Shown: one piece after another, positions 43,632-51,857 of the stretch | How the letters are laid out: every line of letters starts with the position of its first letter | How positions within the stretch are numbered: the first letter of the stretch is position 1 | Source of the DNA: Verrucomicrobiota bacterium | Lineage (GTDB): Bacteria; Verrucomicrobiota; Verrucomicrobiia; Limisphaerales; VHCN01 | Reading direction: 5' to 3' | Length of the DNA: 63,328 nt | Assembly (NCBI GenBank): GCA_016871675.1 | Contig: VHCN01000015.1 | Span: forward strand, 1-63,328 | Notes under the pieces: model-generated | Seen by the model: only the letters and a program-made list of their open reading frames with translations | What the model was told of the DNA's origin: nothing | The model's database searches: none | Position numbers and translations under genes: made by a program

Positions 43632-45197
43632 ATGCACCCGCTGATCCACGAAGCCGCCACGTCACACACGCCCGAGTCGCTCGTTGCGCGACTCGCGGGC
43701 GAGCCGGGTGTCGTGCTGCTTCGCAGTCACGGGTCTGACCCGGGACAATCGCGTTACTCGTTCGTCACCGCGCGGCCGATGCTGACGTTCCGCTCGTTCG
43801 CGTCGCGCTGCGAGATCACCACCTCGCGGACGCCTGACGCGAGACCGCAAACCCAGTTCGGCAACCCGTGGCGCGTGCTCGACTCGCTGATGTCGCGTTA
43901 CGAGTTGCTCGACGCCCCCGACTTGCCCTTCCCGCTCGGAGGGTGCTTCGGCTATTGGGGCTACGATCTCAAGAACTTCGTCGAGCCCAAGCTGTCGCGC
44001 CGCGCCGTGGACGACCTCGAATTGCCCGACAGTCACGTGGGGTTTCACGACAGCCTCGTCGTGTTCGATCATCGACTCGGAAAGACCTGGATCATCGCGA
44101 CCGGCCTCGGCGTGGACGGCTCGCGCTCGGAGGAACGGACGAAGCGGCAGTTTGAATTCTGGGAGGAGATACTGGGGCATGAAGACCTTTCCAACTCCCC
44201 CTCACCCGCGCTTCCGGCACGCCCACCCCTCACCCCATCCCTCTCCCCCCGTCCGGCGAGGGGAGAGGGTGCCCGAAGGGCGGGTGAGGGGTGCGCGGAT
44301 GACGGGTTCACGGCCACGGATGGCGCGGTCCGTGTCCGTTCCAACCTCACCCGCGCCGCGTTCCTCGCCCGCGTCGAGCGCGCGCAGCATTACATCCGGC
44401 ACGGCCACATTTATCAGGTGAACCTGTCGCAGCGGCTCTCGACGCCGAGCGTCCTCGGTGGATGGGAGTTGTTTGAGCGGCTCTGTGACGTTTCGCCCGC
44501 GCCGTTCGCGTCGTTTCTGGACTGCGGAGATTTCCAAATCGCGTCGTCGTCGCCTGAGTTGTTCCTGCGGCTGAGCGGCGCGCTCATCGCCACGCGGCCG
44601 ATCAAGGGCACGCGCCCGCGCTCGACCGACGCGACTCGCGATGCGCAGCTTACCTACGAGTTGCAAACGAGCGCGAAGGAAATGGCCGAACTGGTGATGA
44701 TCACCGACCTGTTGCGGAACGACCTCGGGCGCGTGTGCGAGTTTGGCAGCGTGCAGGTGCCGGAACTGGTTCGACTGGAGCGGTTCGCGCAGGTGCAGCA
44801 TCTCGTGAGCACGGTCGAGGGGCGGCTGCGCGCGGGTGTGACGCACTTCGCCGCGCTGGCGTCGTGCTTTCCCGGCGGCAGCATCACGGGCGCGCCGAAA
44901 TTCCGAGCGATGGAAATCATCGATGAGCTGGAGCCCGTCGCGCGCGGGCCTTACACGGGATGCCACGGCTACCTCGGCTTCAACCGCGAGAGTCAGCTCA
45001 GCATCACCATCCGCACGGCGGTGCGCACGACGGACGCCACGCATTTCAACGTCGGCGCCGGCATCGTGGCGGACTCGGTGCCGGAGACGGAATACGAGGA
45101 GACGCTTGCGAAGGCTCGCGGCTTCCTCGCCGCGCTCGCGCTGGATGTGCCGCTCAATCCTGCGCCGGCGTTGCGCCGGACTCAATCTCCCGCCTGA
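43632..45197 (+). CDS. pabB: Aminodeoxychorismate synthase component I
   Basis: 521 residues. The N-terminal lobe (PLGGCFGYWGYDLKNFVEPK) and the chorismate-binding domain from about residue 235 (FLARVERAQHYIRHGHIYQVNLSQRL with breaks; SSSPELFLRL; LLRNDLGRVCEFGSV; SCFPGGSITGAPKFRAMEII) are complete. Lys325 in RPIKGTRPR is the lysine that marks PabB; TrpE has Ala there. It makes 4-amino-4-deoxychorismate for folate. The linker between lobes contains an inserted palindromic repeat of about 24 codons, read in frame. The partner amidotransferase is not in the window. The 3' end overlaps an SRPBCC remnant on the other strand by 44 bases. Confidence 0.9.
   Translation: MHPLIHEAATSHTPESLVARLAGEPGVVLLRSHGSDPGQSRYSFVTARPMLTFRSFASRCEITTSRTPDARPQTQFGNPWRVLDSLMSRYELLDAPDLPFPLGGCFGYWGYDLKNFVEPKLSRRAVDDLELPDSHVGFHDSLVVFDHRLGKTWIIATGLGVDGSRSEERTKRQFEFWEEILGHEDLSNSPSPALPARPPLTPSLSPRPARGEGARRAGEGCADDGFTATDGAVRVRSNLTRAAFLARVERAQHYIRHGHIYQVNLSQRLSTPSVLGGWELFERLCDVSPAPFASFLDCGDFQIASSSPELFLRLSGALIATRPIKGTRPRSTDATRDAQLTYELQTSAKEMAELVMITDLLRNDLGRVCEFGSVQVPELVRLERFAQVQHLVSTVEGRLRAGVTHFAALASCFPGGSITGAPKFRAMEIIDELEPVARGPYTGCHGYLGFNRESQLSITIRTAVRTTDATHFNVGAGIVADSVPETEYEETLAKARGFLAALALDVPLNPAPALRRTQSPA
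44224..44293. repeat. Palindromic repeat inserted inside pabB
   Basis: Outer arms CACCCCTCACCC (44224-44235) and GGGTGAGGGGTG (44282-44293), and inner arms CCCTCTCCCC (44239-44248) and GGGGAGAGGG (44260-44269), are exact inverted repeats. Translated in frame it gives PLTPSLSPRPARGEGARR and AGEG. This type of 'SPLPRRGEG' palindrome is common in intergenic DNA of many high-GC bacteria; inside a gene it is unusual. Confidence 0.75.
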
Positions 45198-45414
45198 GGT
45201 CTTCGAGGTCGCCGAGCAGGCACTTCTTCATCGGTCCCATCATCAGCGCGCCCAGCGGGGACATCAGCCTCGCGAAGAACGTGAGCGGCTTCACGACCCT
45301 CGTCACGGTAACCCTCGTGCCGCCGTTTTCCGGGATGAAGTCGAACGTCGTCTTGTATTCCGCGCCGCAGGACTCGCAGCCGGCCGTGTCGGCAATGGGG
45401 GTTGCTGCGAAACC
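45154..45414 (-). pseudogene. SRPBCC-family C-terminal remnant
   Basis: Eighty-six codons, in the same frame as tsaB and starting directly after its TAG (45417-45415). The translation contains GCESCGAEYKTTFDFIPENG, GTRVTVTRVVKPLTFFARLM, SPLGALMMGPMKKCLLGDLE and DLRREIESG, the last two strands and the long C-terminal helix of a polyketide-cyclase/START-like SRPBCC protein. The first half of the fold is missing and no plausible ATG, GTG or TTG with a ribosome site lies at its head. It ends at TGA 45156-45154 within the antisense of pabB. It is most simply a deletion remnant; low-level readthrough of the tsaB stop would fuse it to TsaB. Confidence 0.6.
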
Positions 45415-46116
45415 CTAATCAGCCGCGCGCGGAAGTGGCGAGCGCAAGTTGCCGGTGGCAGGAAGTTTCCTCGGCGCGGCCGCCTTTACGAAAGACACTT
45501 GACGCAGGTTGATCGGCTCAAGTTGCTCGATCGTGGACAACACGTTTCGTCCGCCGGCCAATCGCGCCAGCGCGGACGCGTCCGGAAACATCGGCCGGCC
45601 TTTCGCGCCGAGGCGCCCGGCCCCGGGGCCGACGCAAACTGCGCTTCCCACCATCGAGCCGGCCTCGTTCGCGCTCATGAGCCGAAGCGGATAAGTCGCG
45701 CGCCAGCCCGTGTCGTCGATCTCGTATCCGGCGGCGTAGAAGTCACCGCGTTGCGCGTCGAGCACCGCATGGATCACACCGCGAAGTCCGGCCTCGTGCG
45801 CTTGCGCGGCGAGACACTCCACACTGCTCACGCCCTGCACGGAAACGCCGTGCGCGAGTTGCCAGCCCTGGGCCAGTGCGATGGCGGAGCGGATGCCCGT
45901 CAACGAGCCGGGCCCGAGGCCAATTGCGATGCACTCCACGGCCTCGCGCTCAACGTGTGCCGCAGTCAACGCTGACGCAACCAGCGCGAGGGAGTGAATG
46001 TGCCTCGCGCCTTGCTCGTGGGCTTCGCCCAGCACCACGGGCGGTTTGCCCATCGCGCAGCGGGCGATCGCGACGCTGTGGCGGTCCGATGAAAACTCAA
46101 GCGCGAGGATGATCAT
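45415..46116 (-). CDS. tsaB: tRNA t6A biosynthesis protein TsaB
   Basis: 233 residues, usual for TsaB. The ASKHA-fold N-domain starts MIILALEFSSDRHSVAIA, followed by HEQGARHIHSLALVASAL and the family signature GLGPGSLTGIRSAIALAQGW. TsaB forms a complex with TsaD and TsaE that transfers threonylcarbamoyl to A37 of ANN-reading tRNAs. It overlaps tsaE by 20 bases. The last 17 residues (LPATGNLRSPLPRAAD) look like a non-family tail ending at the stop that borders the SRPBCC remnant. Confidence 0.92.
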   Translation of the reverse strand: MIILALEFSSDRHSVAIARCAMGKPPVVLGEAHEQGARHIHSLALVASALTAAHVEREAVECIAIGLGPGSLTGIRSAIALAQGWQLAHGVSVQGVSSVECLAAQAHEAGLRGVIHAVLDAQRGDFYAAGYEIDDTGWRATYPLRLMSANEAGSMVGSAVCVGPGAGRLGAKGRPMFPDASALARLAGGRNVLSTIEQLEPINLRQVSFVKAAAPRKLPATGNLRSPLPRAAD

Positions 46117-46552
46117 GAGTGATTTGGCGCACGGAGTCCGAAATGACTTCGAGCCGGGCGGTCATGAGTTGCGGTGGACGTGGCGCGTGGTGCGTGGGGC
46201 ATGAAAGGTCCGTGAACCAGCGCTCGGCCCACTCCACCACGGTGATGCCGCAGGGGCCGAAGAGGAATTCGTCGAGACCCGCAGCGGCAACTTGCGCGGG
46301 CGTGTCCAGCCGGTAGAGATCGATATGAAACAGCGGCAATCGCCCGCCGCGATATTCGTTGAGGAGCGCGAACGTCGGCGAGTGCACGCGCGCCGTGATG
46401 CCGAGCCCGCGCGCGAGGCCCTTCACAAGCTGGGTCTTGCCCGCGCCGAGATCGCCGCACAGCGCGATCACGAGCCCTTGCTGTGCCTCGCGGCCCCACT
46501 GCTCGCCGAGCGCGAGCGTCTCCTCGGGTGAATGCGTCTGGACGGTTGTCAT
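46097..46552 (-). CDS. tsaE: tRNA t6A biosynthesis ATPase TsaE
   Basis: 151 residues. Walker A is GDLGAGKT (33-40), followed by QLVKGLARGLGITARVHSPTFALL, the HSPTF switch, FHIDLYRLD and GITVVEWAERW, all family hallmarks. It hydrolyses ATP to reset the TsaBD complex. It overlaps thiL by four bases and tsaB by 20, so the three are translationally linked. The C-terminal 25 residues (CPTHHAPRPPQ onward) are variable. Confidence 0.93.
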   Translation of the reverse strand: MTTVQTHSPEETLALGEQWGREAQQGLVIALCGDLGAGKTQLVKGLARGLGITARVHSPTFALLNEYRGGRLPLFHIDLYRLDTPAQVAAAGLDEFLFGPCGITVVEWAERWFTDLSCPTHHAPRPPQLMTARLEVISDSVRQITHDHPRA

Positions 46553-47502
46553 GCGGCTCCGTTCCCGTCGGATGCGAAATGCTCGAAACTGCGTGCGGCC
46601 AGGCTCCGCACACCGCGCTCATCACGAAGCCGCAGCCCCGGTTCGGCGGTGACTTTGCCGATGCACGTGAGCCGCACGTCGGTGAACTCCCGCTTCCACG
46701 CGTCCGTCAGCGGGACGGCATCGGCGCCGGCGACGGTGAACAGCAGTTCGAAGTCCTCGCCGTCCGTGAGTGCTGCGACGATCGGCGGCTTGGCGCGCGA
46801 GGACGACTTGGCGCGCAACTTTGCTTCGCGGCTGACCGGGATCGAGGCCGCGCGCAGTTCGGCGCCCACTCCGCTGGAATTGAGGATGTGGCCGAGGTCG
46901 CCCGCAAGCCCGTCGCTTACGTCGATCATCGCGTGGATGTGGAAACTGGCCGCGAGCCATCGGGCTTCAGTGAGGCGCGGCTCGAAGTCGAGGTGACGCC
47001 CCCCTAGCGAGCCTCCGAGCGTGCCGGTGACAAAGATCGCATCGCCGGGTTTCGCGCCGGAGCGTAGGAGGCATTTGTCCTTCGGCACGGTGCCAAGCAG
47101 GGCGACGGAGAGGATCAACCCGGCTGGATTCGAGGTCGTTTCGCCGCCGACGATTGCGACGTTGTGCTGCTCCGCGAGCGCGCGGAGGCCGCCATAGATG
47201 GCCTCCACCCGGGCCGGGTCGAAGTGCGGTGGGAGCCCGAGCGTAACGAGCGCGTGGGCAGGCGTGCCGGCCATCGCGGCGATGTCGCTGAGGCATCGCG
47301 CGAGCGCCTTGCGGCCGATTTTCCCGGGCGGGGTTCGAGCCTCGAAGTGGACGCCCTCGACTACGGCGTCGGTCTTGAACAGCACCCACGAGCCGGTCAA
47401 GCCGAGGTCGAGCACCGCGCAGTCGTCGCCCACGCCGCGCACGACGGACGCGGGCGCCGGCAGGCCGCGGGTGAGCTTCGCGATGAGCTCAAACTCAGTC
47501 AT
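46549..47502 (-). CDS. thiL: Thiamine-monophosphate kinase
   Basis: 317 residues from the ATG at 47502. It phosphorylates thiamine monophosphate to the pyrophosphate, the last step of thiamine cofactor synthesis. ThiL/PurM-fold motifs are visible: GVGDDCAVLDLG, FKTDAVVEGVHF, KALARCLSDIAAMAGTP, NVAIVGGETTSNPAG, MIDVSDGLAGDLGHIL and LTDGEDFELLFT. It overlaps the CPBP gene and tsaE by four bases each. The association of thiL with tsaE/tsaB in one operon has no known functional link beyond being housekeeping. Confidence 0.93.
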   Translation of the reverse strand: MTEFELIAKLTRGLPAPASVVRGVGDDCAVLDLGLTGSWVLFKTDAVVEGVHFEARTPPGKIGRKALARCLSDIAAMAGTPAHALVTLGLPPHFDPARVEAIYGGLRALAEQHNVAIVGGETTSNPAGLILSVALLGTVPKDKCLLRSGAKPGDAIFVTGTLGGSLGGRHLDFEPRLTEARWLAASFHIHAMIDVSDGLAGDLGHILNSSGVGAELRAASIPVSREAKLRAKSSSRAKPPIVAALTDGEDFELLFTVAGADAVPLTDAWKREFTDVRLTCIGKVTAEPGLRLRDERGVRSLAARSFEHFASDGNGAA

Positions 47503-48239
47503 GGATGCGTTGGAAAGGCGCGCGACAACTCCGGTTGAAACGTGAGCAGGAGGTAATTGGCGAGGTTGAAGAGCATGTGCGTGGAGAGGGGCGCGAGCAA
47601 ATTGCCGGTGCGTTCGTAGAGGAGCGTGAGCAGCAGCGACAAAACAAGGAGCGGGAGGAACGTCATCGCGTTCGCGTGAATGATGGCGAAGAAGAATGAA
47701 GTTCCCCAGAGCGCGAGTCGCGGATGACCGAGTTGCTTCACGGCCGGGTAGAGGATTCCGCGGAAGAGCATCTCCTCGACCACGGGTGCGAGCACCAGCG
47801 CGGCGAAGGCGGCGTAAGCCTGCTGGTCCGGCGCGACGATGCTCTGGATGGCCTGAACTGTGAACTGCGGCGCGGGAGCTTGCTTGAAATGCGTCATCAA
47901 CCACGCCGAGAACTCACCGAGGGCCCAGCACACGGGCAGGATGAGCACGCCCGCGAGCAATCCGAATCCAATCGACCGCATGGCATTGCCCGAATCGAAT
48001 CCAAATGCCTCCCGCGCCTTCATCCCATGGGCGCGAACAAACAGCGCGATGAAGAGCAGCGCAGCCCAGTGGAACCCCACCGTCCCGCCGAGCAGTTGAA
48101 GGAATCGGCCCGAACCTGTCTCGTGCAATCCCGGCGGCAGCAGTGCGGCCATCGCGAGTGATACCACCGACATGCTGACCACCACCGCGAGCATCAGGCG
48201 GAGGACCAATTCGGGACGCCAGGGTTTTGTTGCGAGCAT
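47499..48239 (-). CDS. CPBP-family intramembrane metalloprotease
   Basis: 246 residues from the ATG at 48239. About seven hydrophobic helices. The CPBP (Rce1/Abi) motifs are EEMLFRGILYP near 150-165, with the glutamate pair and arginine, then SFFFAIIHANAMTFLPLLVL (motif 2 histidine) and HMLFNLANYLL (motif 3). The family includes prenyl-protein proteases and bacteriocin-immunity proteins; a specific substrate cannot be assigned. The gene lies 49 bases after glgA and overlaps thiL by four bases, in the middle of the minus-strand operon. Confidence 0.85.
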   Translation of the reverse strand: MLATKPWRPELVLRLMLAVVVSMSVVSLAMAALLPPGLHETGSGRFLQLLGGTVGFHWAALLFIALFVRAHGMKAREAFGFDSGNAMRSIGFGLLAGVLILPVCWALGEFSAWLMTHFKQAPAPQFTVQAIQSIVAPDQQAYAAFAALVLAPVVEEMLFRGILYPAVKQLGHPRLALWGTSFFFAIIHANAMTFLPLLVLSLLLTLLYERTGNLLAPLSTHMLFNLANYLLLTFQPELSRAFPTHP

Positions 48240-48288
48240 GGAACAAAGGTATGTCGAATGGCCAATGAGGCAATGCCGCAATCGCGCG

Positions 48289-49722
48289 TCACGCCGTTGC
48301 AAACACTTCCAGATACTTCGCGGTGGTCTGGCCCCACGAAAAATCCGCGGCCATGCCGTGCCGGCGATATTCGCGCATGATGTGCGGGTGATACCACAGC
48401 ACGAGCGCCTTGCGGATGGCCTTGGTGAGGGCGCGCGCGCTGAACTCGTGCAGCTTGATCGCGTCGGCGCGCGCGGGGTCCTCGGTGGCGTCCACGGTCG
48501 AGTCGTCAAGCCCGCCGACGGCGCGCACGATCGGCACCGCGCCGTAGCGCAGCGAATACATCTGGTTCAATCCGCACGGCTCAAAGCGCGACGGCATCAG
48601 GAAGAAATCGCTCGCGGCCTCGATGCGGTGCGAAAGGCCGTGGTCGTAGCCAATCTTCACGGCGACCTTCTGCGGGAAGCGCCGGGCAAGCTGCTGATAC
48701 GCCTTCTCGAACGCCGGCGCGCCGGTGCCGAGCAGCACGAACTGAAAGTCCGCGGGCAGCATCTCCTCGAGCGCGCCGAGCTGGATGTCCACGCCCTTCT
48801 GGTCCACGAGCCGCGTGATGCTGGCGAAGAGCGGGATGTCGTCGCGGATGGGCAGGCCGAGCTCGCGCTGGAGGTCGAGCTTGCAGTCGAGTTTGCCCGC
48901 GAGGCGGCGGGGCGTGTAAGCGTGCTTGAGGTGCGGGTTTTTCGAGGTGCGCCATTCATCGTAGTCCACGCCGTTCAGGATGCCGGTCAGTTTGTGCTGC
49001 CGCGCGCGCAGCACGGGGTCGAGCCCGCAGCCGAATTCCTCCGTGGTGATCTCCCGCGCGTATCGCGGACTCACCGTCGTGACTTGGTCGGCATACACGA
49101 TTGCGGCCTTGAGGCAGTTGAGTCCGCCGTGGAATTCCACGCCCTCGGGTGTGAAGTATTCCCACGGCAGGCTCGTGAGTTCGTGGGTCTCGCGGCTGAA
49201 GTGGCCCTGATACGCGAGGTTGTGAATCGTGAGAACCGTGCGCGGCGCGCGCGAACCGTCGCGCATCGAGAGGTCGCGCAACAGCGCGGGGACGAGGCCG
49301 ACCTGCCAGTCGTGGATGTGCACGACCTCGGGCTTGAGCGGCAGTGTGCGCGCGAGATGCGCGACGCACTTCGCGAGGAACGTGAACCGCTCCGCGTTGT
49401 CGGGATAGTCCACGTTGTTTTCGGCATACAGGGCGGGCCGGTCGAAGAATCCCGGCTGGTCCACGAAGTAAATCGTGAGCCGCGGGTGCGGCTGGAGCGT
49501 GAGGATGCGGCCCTGCACGCGCGCCGCGCCAAGCGGGAGGTTCACGACGAGGTCCGTCTGCTGCAAAGGGAACCTGCCGTGGATGCCGCGATACAGCGGC
49601 GTGACGACGCCGACGTCGTGGCCTTCATGCGCAAGCGCCTTGGCGAGCGCGCCGACCATGTCCGCGAGGCCGCCCGTCTTGGAATACGGGAAGACTTCGC
49701 CGCTGGCCTGGAGAATTCTCAC
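48289..49722 (-). CDS. glgA: Glycogen synthase
   Basis: 477 residues from a GTG at 49722 that overlaps the carbonic anhydrase stop (GTGA). GT5 family: ADP-glucose-binding KTGGLADMVGAL (Lys15), HIHDWQVGLVPALL, TIHNLAYQGHF, TVSPRYAREITTEEFG, LNGVDYDEW, ASITRLVDQKGVD, and the catalytic FFLMPSRFEPCGLNQMYSLRYG with AVPIVRAVGGLDDSTVD. It adds glucose from ADP-glucose to the growing chain. No other glg gene is in the window, so it is separated from the rest of the pathway. Confidence 0.93.
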   Translation of the reverse strand: MRILQASGEVFPYSKTGGLADMVGALAKALAHEGHDVGVVTPLYRGIHGRFPLQQTDLVVNLPLGAARVQGRILTLQPHPRLTIYFVDQPGFFDRPALYAENNVDYPDNAERFTFLAKCVAHLARTLPLKPEVVHIHDWQVGLVPALLRDLSMRDGSRAPRTVLTIHNLAYQGHFSRETHELTSLPWEYFTPEGVEFHGGLNCLKAAIVYADQVTTVSPRYAREITTEEFGCGLDPVLRARQHKLTGILNGVDYDEWRTSKNPHLKHAYTPRRLAGKLDCKLDLQRELGLPIRDDIPLFASITRLVDQKGVDIQLGALEEMLPADFQFVLLGTGAPAFEKAYQQLARRFPQKVAVKIGYDHGLSHRIEAASDFFLMPSRFEPCGLNQMYSLRYGAVPIVRAVGGLDDSTVDATEDPARADAIKLHEFSARALTKAIRKALVLWYHPHIMREYRRHGMAADFSWGQTTAKYLEVFATA

Positions 49723-50390
49723 GCGGCGGTCTCCGGTCGGAGGCCGCGGGCGAGCGCGTCGGCGGCGGTGTCGTAACTGGCGAGTGCCGCGGCCTCGCTC
49801 TGGGCGTGGAAGCGCACGTCGCGCAGCAAGCCGTCGCGCAAGCTGTAAATCCAGCCGTGCACGTCGAGCGGATGGCCTTGCTGCCACGCTTCGGAAACCA
49901 CGGAGGTGAGGCACACGTTCATCGCCTGCTCGATCACGTTGAGCTCGCAAAGCCGGTCGGCGCGGGCGTCGTCATCCGCAAGCTCCGCGAGCGTGCGGGC
50001 GTTGCGCCGTCGGACGTCCTCGACATGGCGCAGCCAGTTTTCACTGACGCCGACCTGTGTGCCGTTCAATGCGGCGCGCACGCCGCCGCAGCCGTAATGG
50101 CCGCACACGATGATGTGCCGCACGCGCAGCACGGCCACCGCAAAGTGGATCACCGAGAGGCAGTTCAGGTCCGTGTGCACAACGACGTTTGCCACGTTGC
50201 GGTGGACGAAGAGTTCGCCCGGCAGCAAACCGACGATCTCGTTCGCAGGCACGCGGCTGTCGGCGCAACCGATCCACAGATACTTCGGAGCTTGAAGCTG
50301 CGAGAGGTTCTCGAAGAACTTCGGGTTGGCGGCGCGCATCCGGTCCGCCCAGCGGCGATTGTTGGCCAAGAGGTGTGGGAGCTGGCTCAT
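49719..50390 (-). CDS. can: Beta-carbonic anhydrase
   Basis: 223 residues. Zinc ligands are Cys42 (in CADSR, with Asp44/Arg46 dyad), His98 and Cys101 (CGHYGCGGV). It interconverts CO2 and bicarbonate in the cytoplasm. The 'clade B' pattern (VHRNVANVVVHTDLN, DVHGWIYSLRDG) matches E. coli Can. It is 35 bases after serS and overlaps glgA by four. The carboxylation link to glycogen or tRNA charging is not obvious, and the operon is probably a housekeeping one. Confidence 0.93.
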   Translation of the reverse strand: MSQLPHLLANNRRWADRMRAANPKFFENLSQLQAPKYLWIGCADSRVPANEIVGLLPGELFVHRNVANVVVHTDLNCLSVIHFAVAVLRVRHIIVCGHYGCGGVRAALNGTQVGVSENWLRHVEDVRRRNARTLAELADDDARADRLCELNVIEQAMNVCLTSVVSEAWQQGHPLDVHGWIYSLRDGLLRDVRFHAQSEAAALASYDTAADALARGLRPETAA

Positions 50391-50425
50391 TCGGCTTGAT
50401 CGGGGGTTGGATTCTCAGCCGCGCG

Positions 50426-51733
50426 TCATGCGGGCGCGATGTGGTCGGCTTTGATGAACGCGCGAAGCGGTTCCGGGATCGCAATGCCCCCGTCCGCCTG
50501 CTGGTGTGTCTCGATGAGCGCGACAAACAGCCGCGCGAGCGCGGTCCCGCTCCCGTTGAGCAGATGCGGGAAGACATTCTGCCCGTCGGCCTCGCGCTTG
50601 AAGCGAAGGTTCATGCGGCGGGGCTGGAAGTCCTCGCAGTTGGAGCAGCTCGAGACTTCGAGCCACGCGTCCTGTCCGGGCGCCCACACCTCGATGTCGT
50701 AGGTCTTCGCGCTCGCGAAGCCCATGTCGCCGGTGCAGAGTTGCACGACGCGATAATGCAGGCCGAGCAACTGCAGCACTTTCTCCGCGTCCGCAACCAT
50801 CGCGTCGAGTTCGGCTTCGCCGCGCGCGGGCGCGACGATTTTGATGAGCTCGACCTTGTCGAACTGGTGCACGCGGATCATGCCGCGCGTGCCGACGCCC
50901 GCGGCACCCGCCTCGGCCCGAAAGCACGGTGAGTAGGCGCAATAGTAAGTCGGAAGCTGGCTTTCCTTCAGGATCTCCTCGCGATGAATGTTCGCCACGG
51001 GCGCCTCGGCGGTGGGCACGAGGTAGAGCTTGCCAAGCGTCGAGGCGTCCGCGCCTTCCTGCACGGCGTAAGCCTGGTCGGTGAACTTTGGGAACTGCCC
51101 GACGCCGACCATGCAGTCACGCGTGACGACGAACGGCGGTGAAATCTCGGTGTAACCGTGCTGCGTGGTGTGCAGGTCGAGCAGGAACTGAATGAGCGCG
51201 CGCTCGAGGCGCGCGCCCCAGCCGGTGTAGAGCAGGAAGCCGCTGCCGGAAATTTTCGCGCCGCGCGCGAAGTCCACGAGCTTGAGCGATTCGCACAACT
51301 CGACGTGCGACCTCAATGTGAACGCGGGCGCGGGCTTCGTGCCGTGGACGCGGATGACGGGATTGTCCGCCGCGTGTTTGCCGATGGCGACACTCGGGTG
51401 CGGCAGGTTCGGCAGGCGGATGAGCACGGCGTCGCGCGCGGCCTCGGCTTCCGAGGCGGATTTGTCGAGCGCGTTGATGCGGTCGCCAAGTTCGCGGGTT
51501 TCCTTCTTGCGGGCCTCGGCTTCGTCGAACTTTTTCTGGGCCATGAGCGCGCCGATTTCCTTCGAAGCCTTGTTGCGCTGCGACTTGAGCTGCTCGACCT
51601 CGGCAAGCGCCTTGCGGAGGGTTCCGTCGAGCCCGAGCAATTCGTCCACGCGGGCCTCGTCGCCGGCATGGCGCGAGGCGAGGCGTTCGCGGACGAATTC
51701 GGGTTTGTCGCGGATCAGTTTGATGTCGAGCAC
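50426..51733 (-). CDS. serS: Seryl-tRNA synthetase
   Basis: 435 residues from GTG 51733. The N-terminal coiled-coil arm for tRNA (RKALAEVEQLKSQRNKASKE and following, about 28-100) and the class II core are complete: motif 1 around GFLLYTGWGARLERALIQF, motif 2 SPCFRAEAGAAGVGTRGMIR with HQFDKVE, and motif 3 NGSGTALARLFVALIE. It charges tRNA-Ser and also feeds selenocysteine synthesis where present. It is the first gene of the minus-strand operon leading through can, glgA, the CPBP gene, thiL, tsaE and tsaB. Confidence 0.96.
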   Translation of the reverse strand: MLDIKLIRDKPEFVRERLASRHAGDEARVDELLGLDGTLRKALAEVEQLKSQRNKASKEIGALMAQKKFDEAEARKKETRELGDRINALDKSASEAEAARDAVLIRLPNLPHPSVAIGKHAADNPVIRVHGTKPAPAFTLRSHVELCESLKLVDFARGAKISGSGFLLYTGWGARLERALIQFLLDLHTTQHGYTEISPPFVVTRDCMVGVGQFPKFTDQAYAVQEGADASTLGKLYLVPTAEAPVANIHREEILKESQLPTYYCAYSPCFRAEAGAAGVGTRGMIRVHQFDKVELIKIVAPARGEAELDAMVADAEKVLQLLGLHYRVVQLCTGDMGFASAKTYDIEVWAPGQDAWLEVSSCSNCEDFQPRRMNLRFKREADGQNVFPHLLNGSGTALARLFVALIETHQQADGGIAIPEPLRAFIKADHIAPA

Positions 51734-51739
51734 GCGGGA

Positions 51740-51768
51740 GTTTTAGTGGGGAGGAGGGGAATTGCCAA
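51740..51768 (-). promoter_or_regulatory. Promoter of the serS operon, leaderless
   Basis: On the minus strand TTGGCA (51768-51763), 17 bases, TAAAAC (51745-51740), then six bases to the GTG at 51733. No ribosome site is possible between them. Confidence 0.42.
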
Positions 51769-51857
51769 TGCCCGAGTGCCGCAGCTCGACCTTCCGACGT
51801 GGTGCCTGGTCTGTGTGAAACCGAGGCGGACCTCGACATTGAAATGTCGAGCCGCGG

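Noticed and set aside
47502-47904. A longer thiL start
   Set aside because: The upstream extension overlaps the CPBP gene and has no family similarity; ThiL begins at MTEFELI.
49722-49950. A longer glgA start upstream of GTG 49722
   Set aside because: The extra residues are Arg-rich antisense-like sequence inside the carbonic anhydrase gene; glycogen synthases begin at MRILQASGE.
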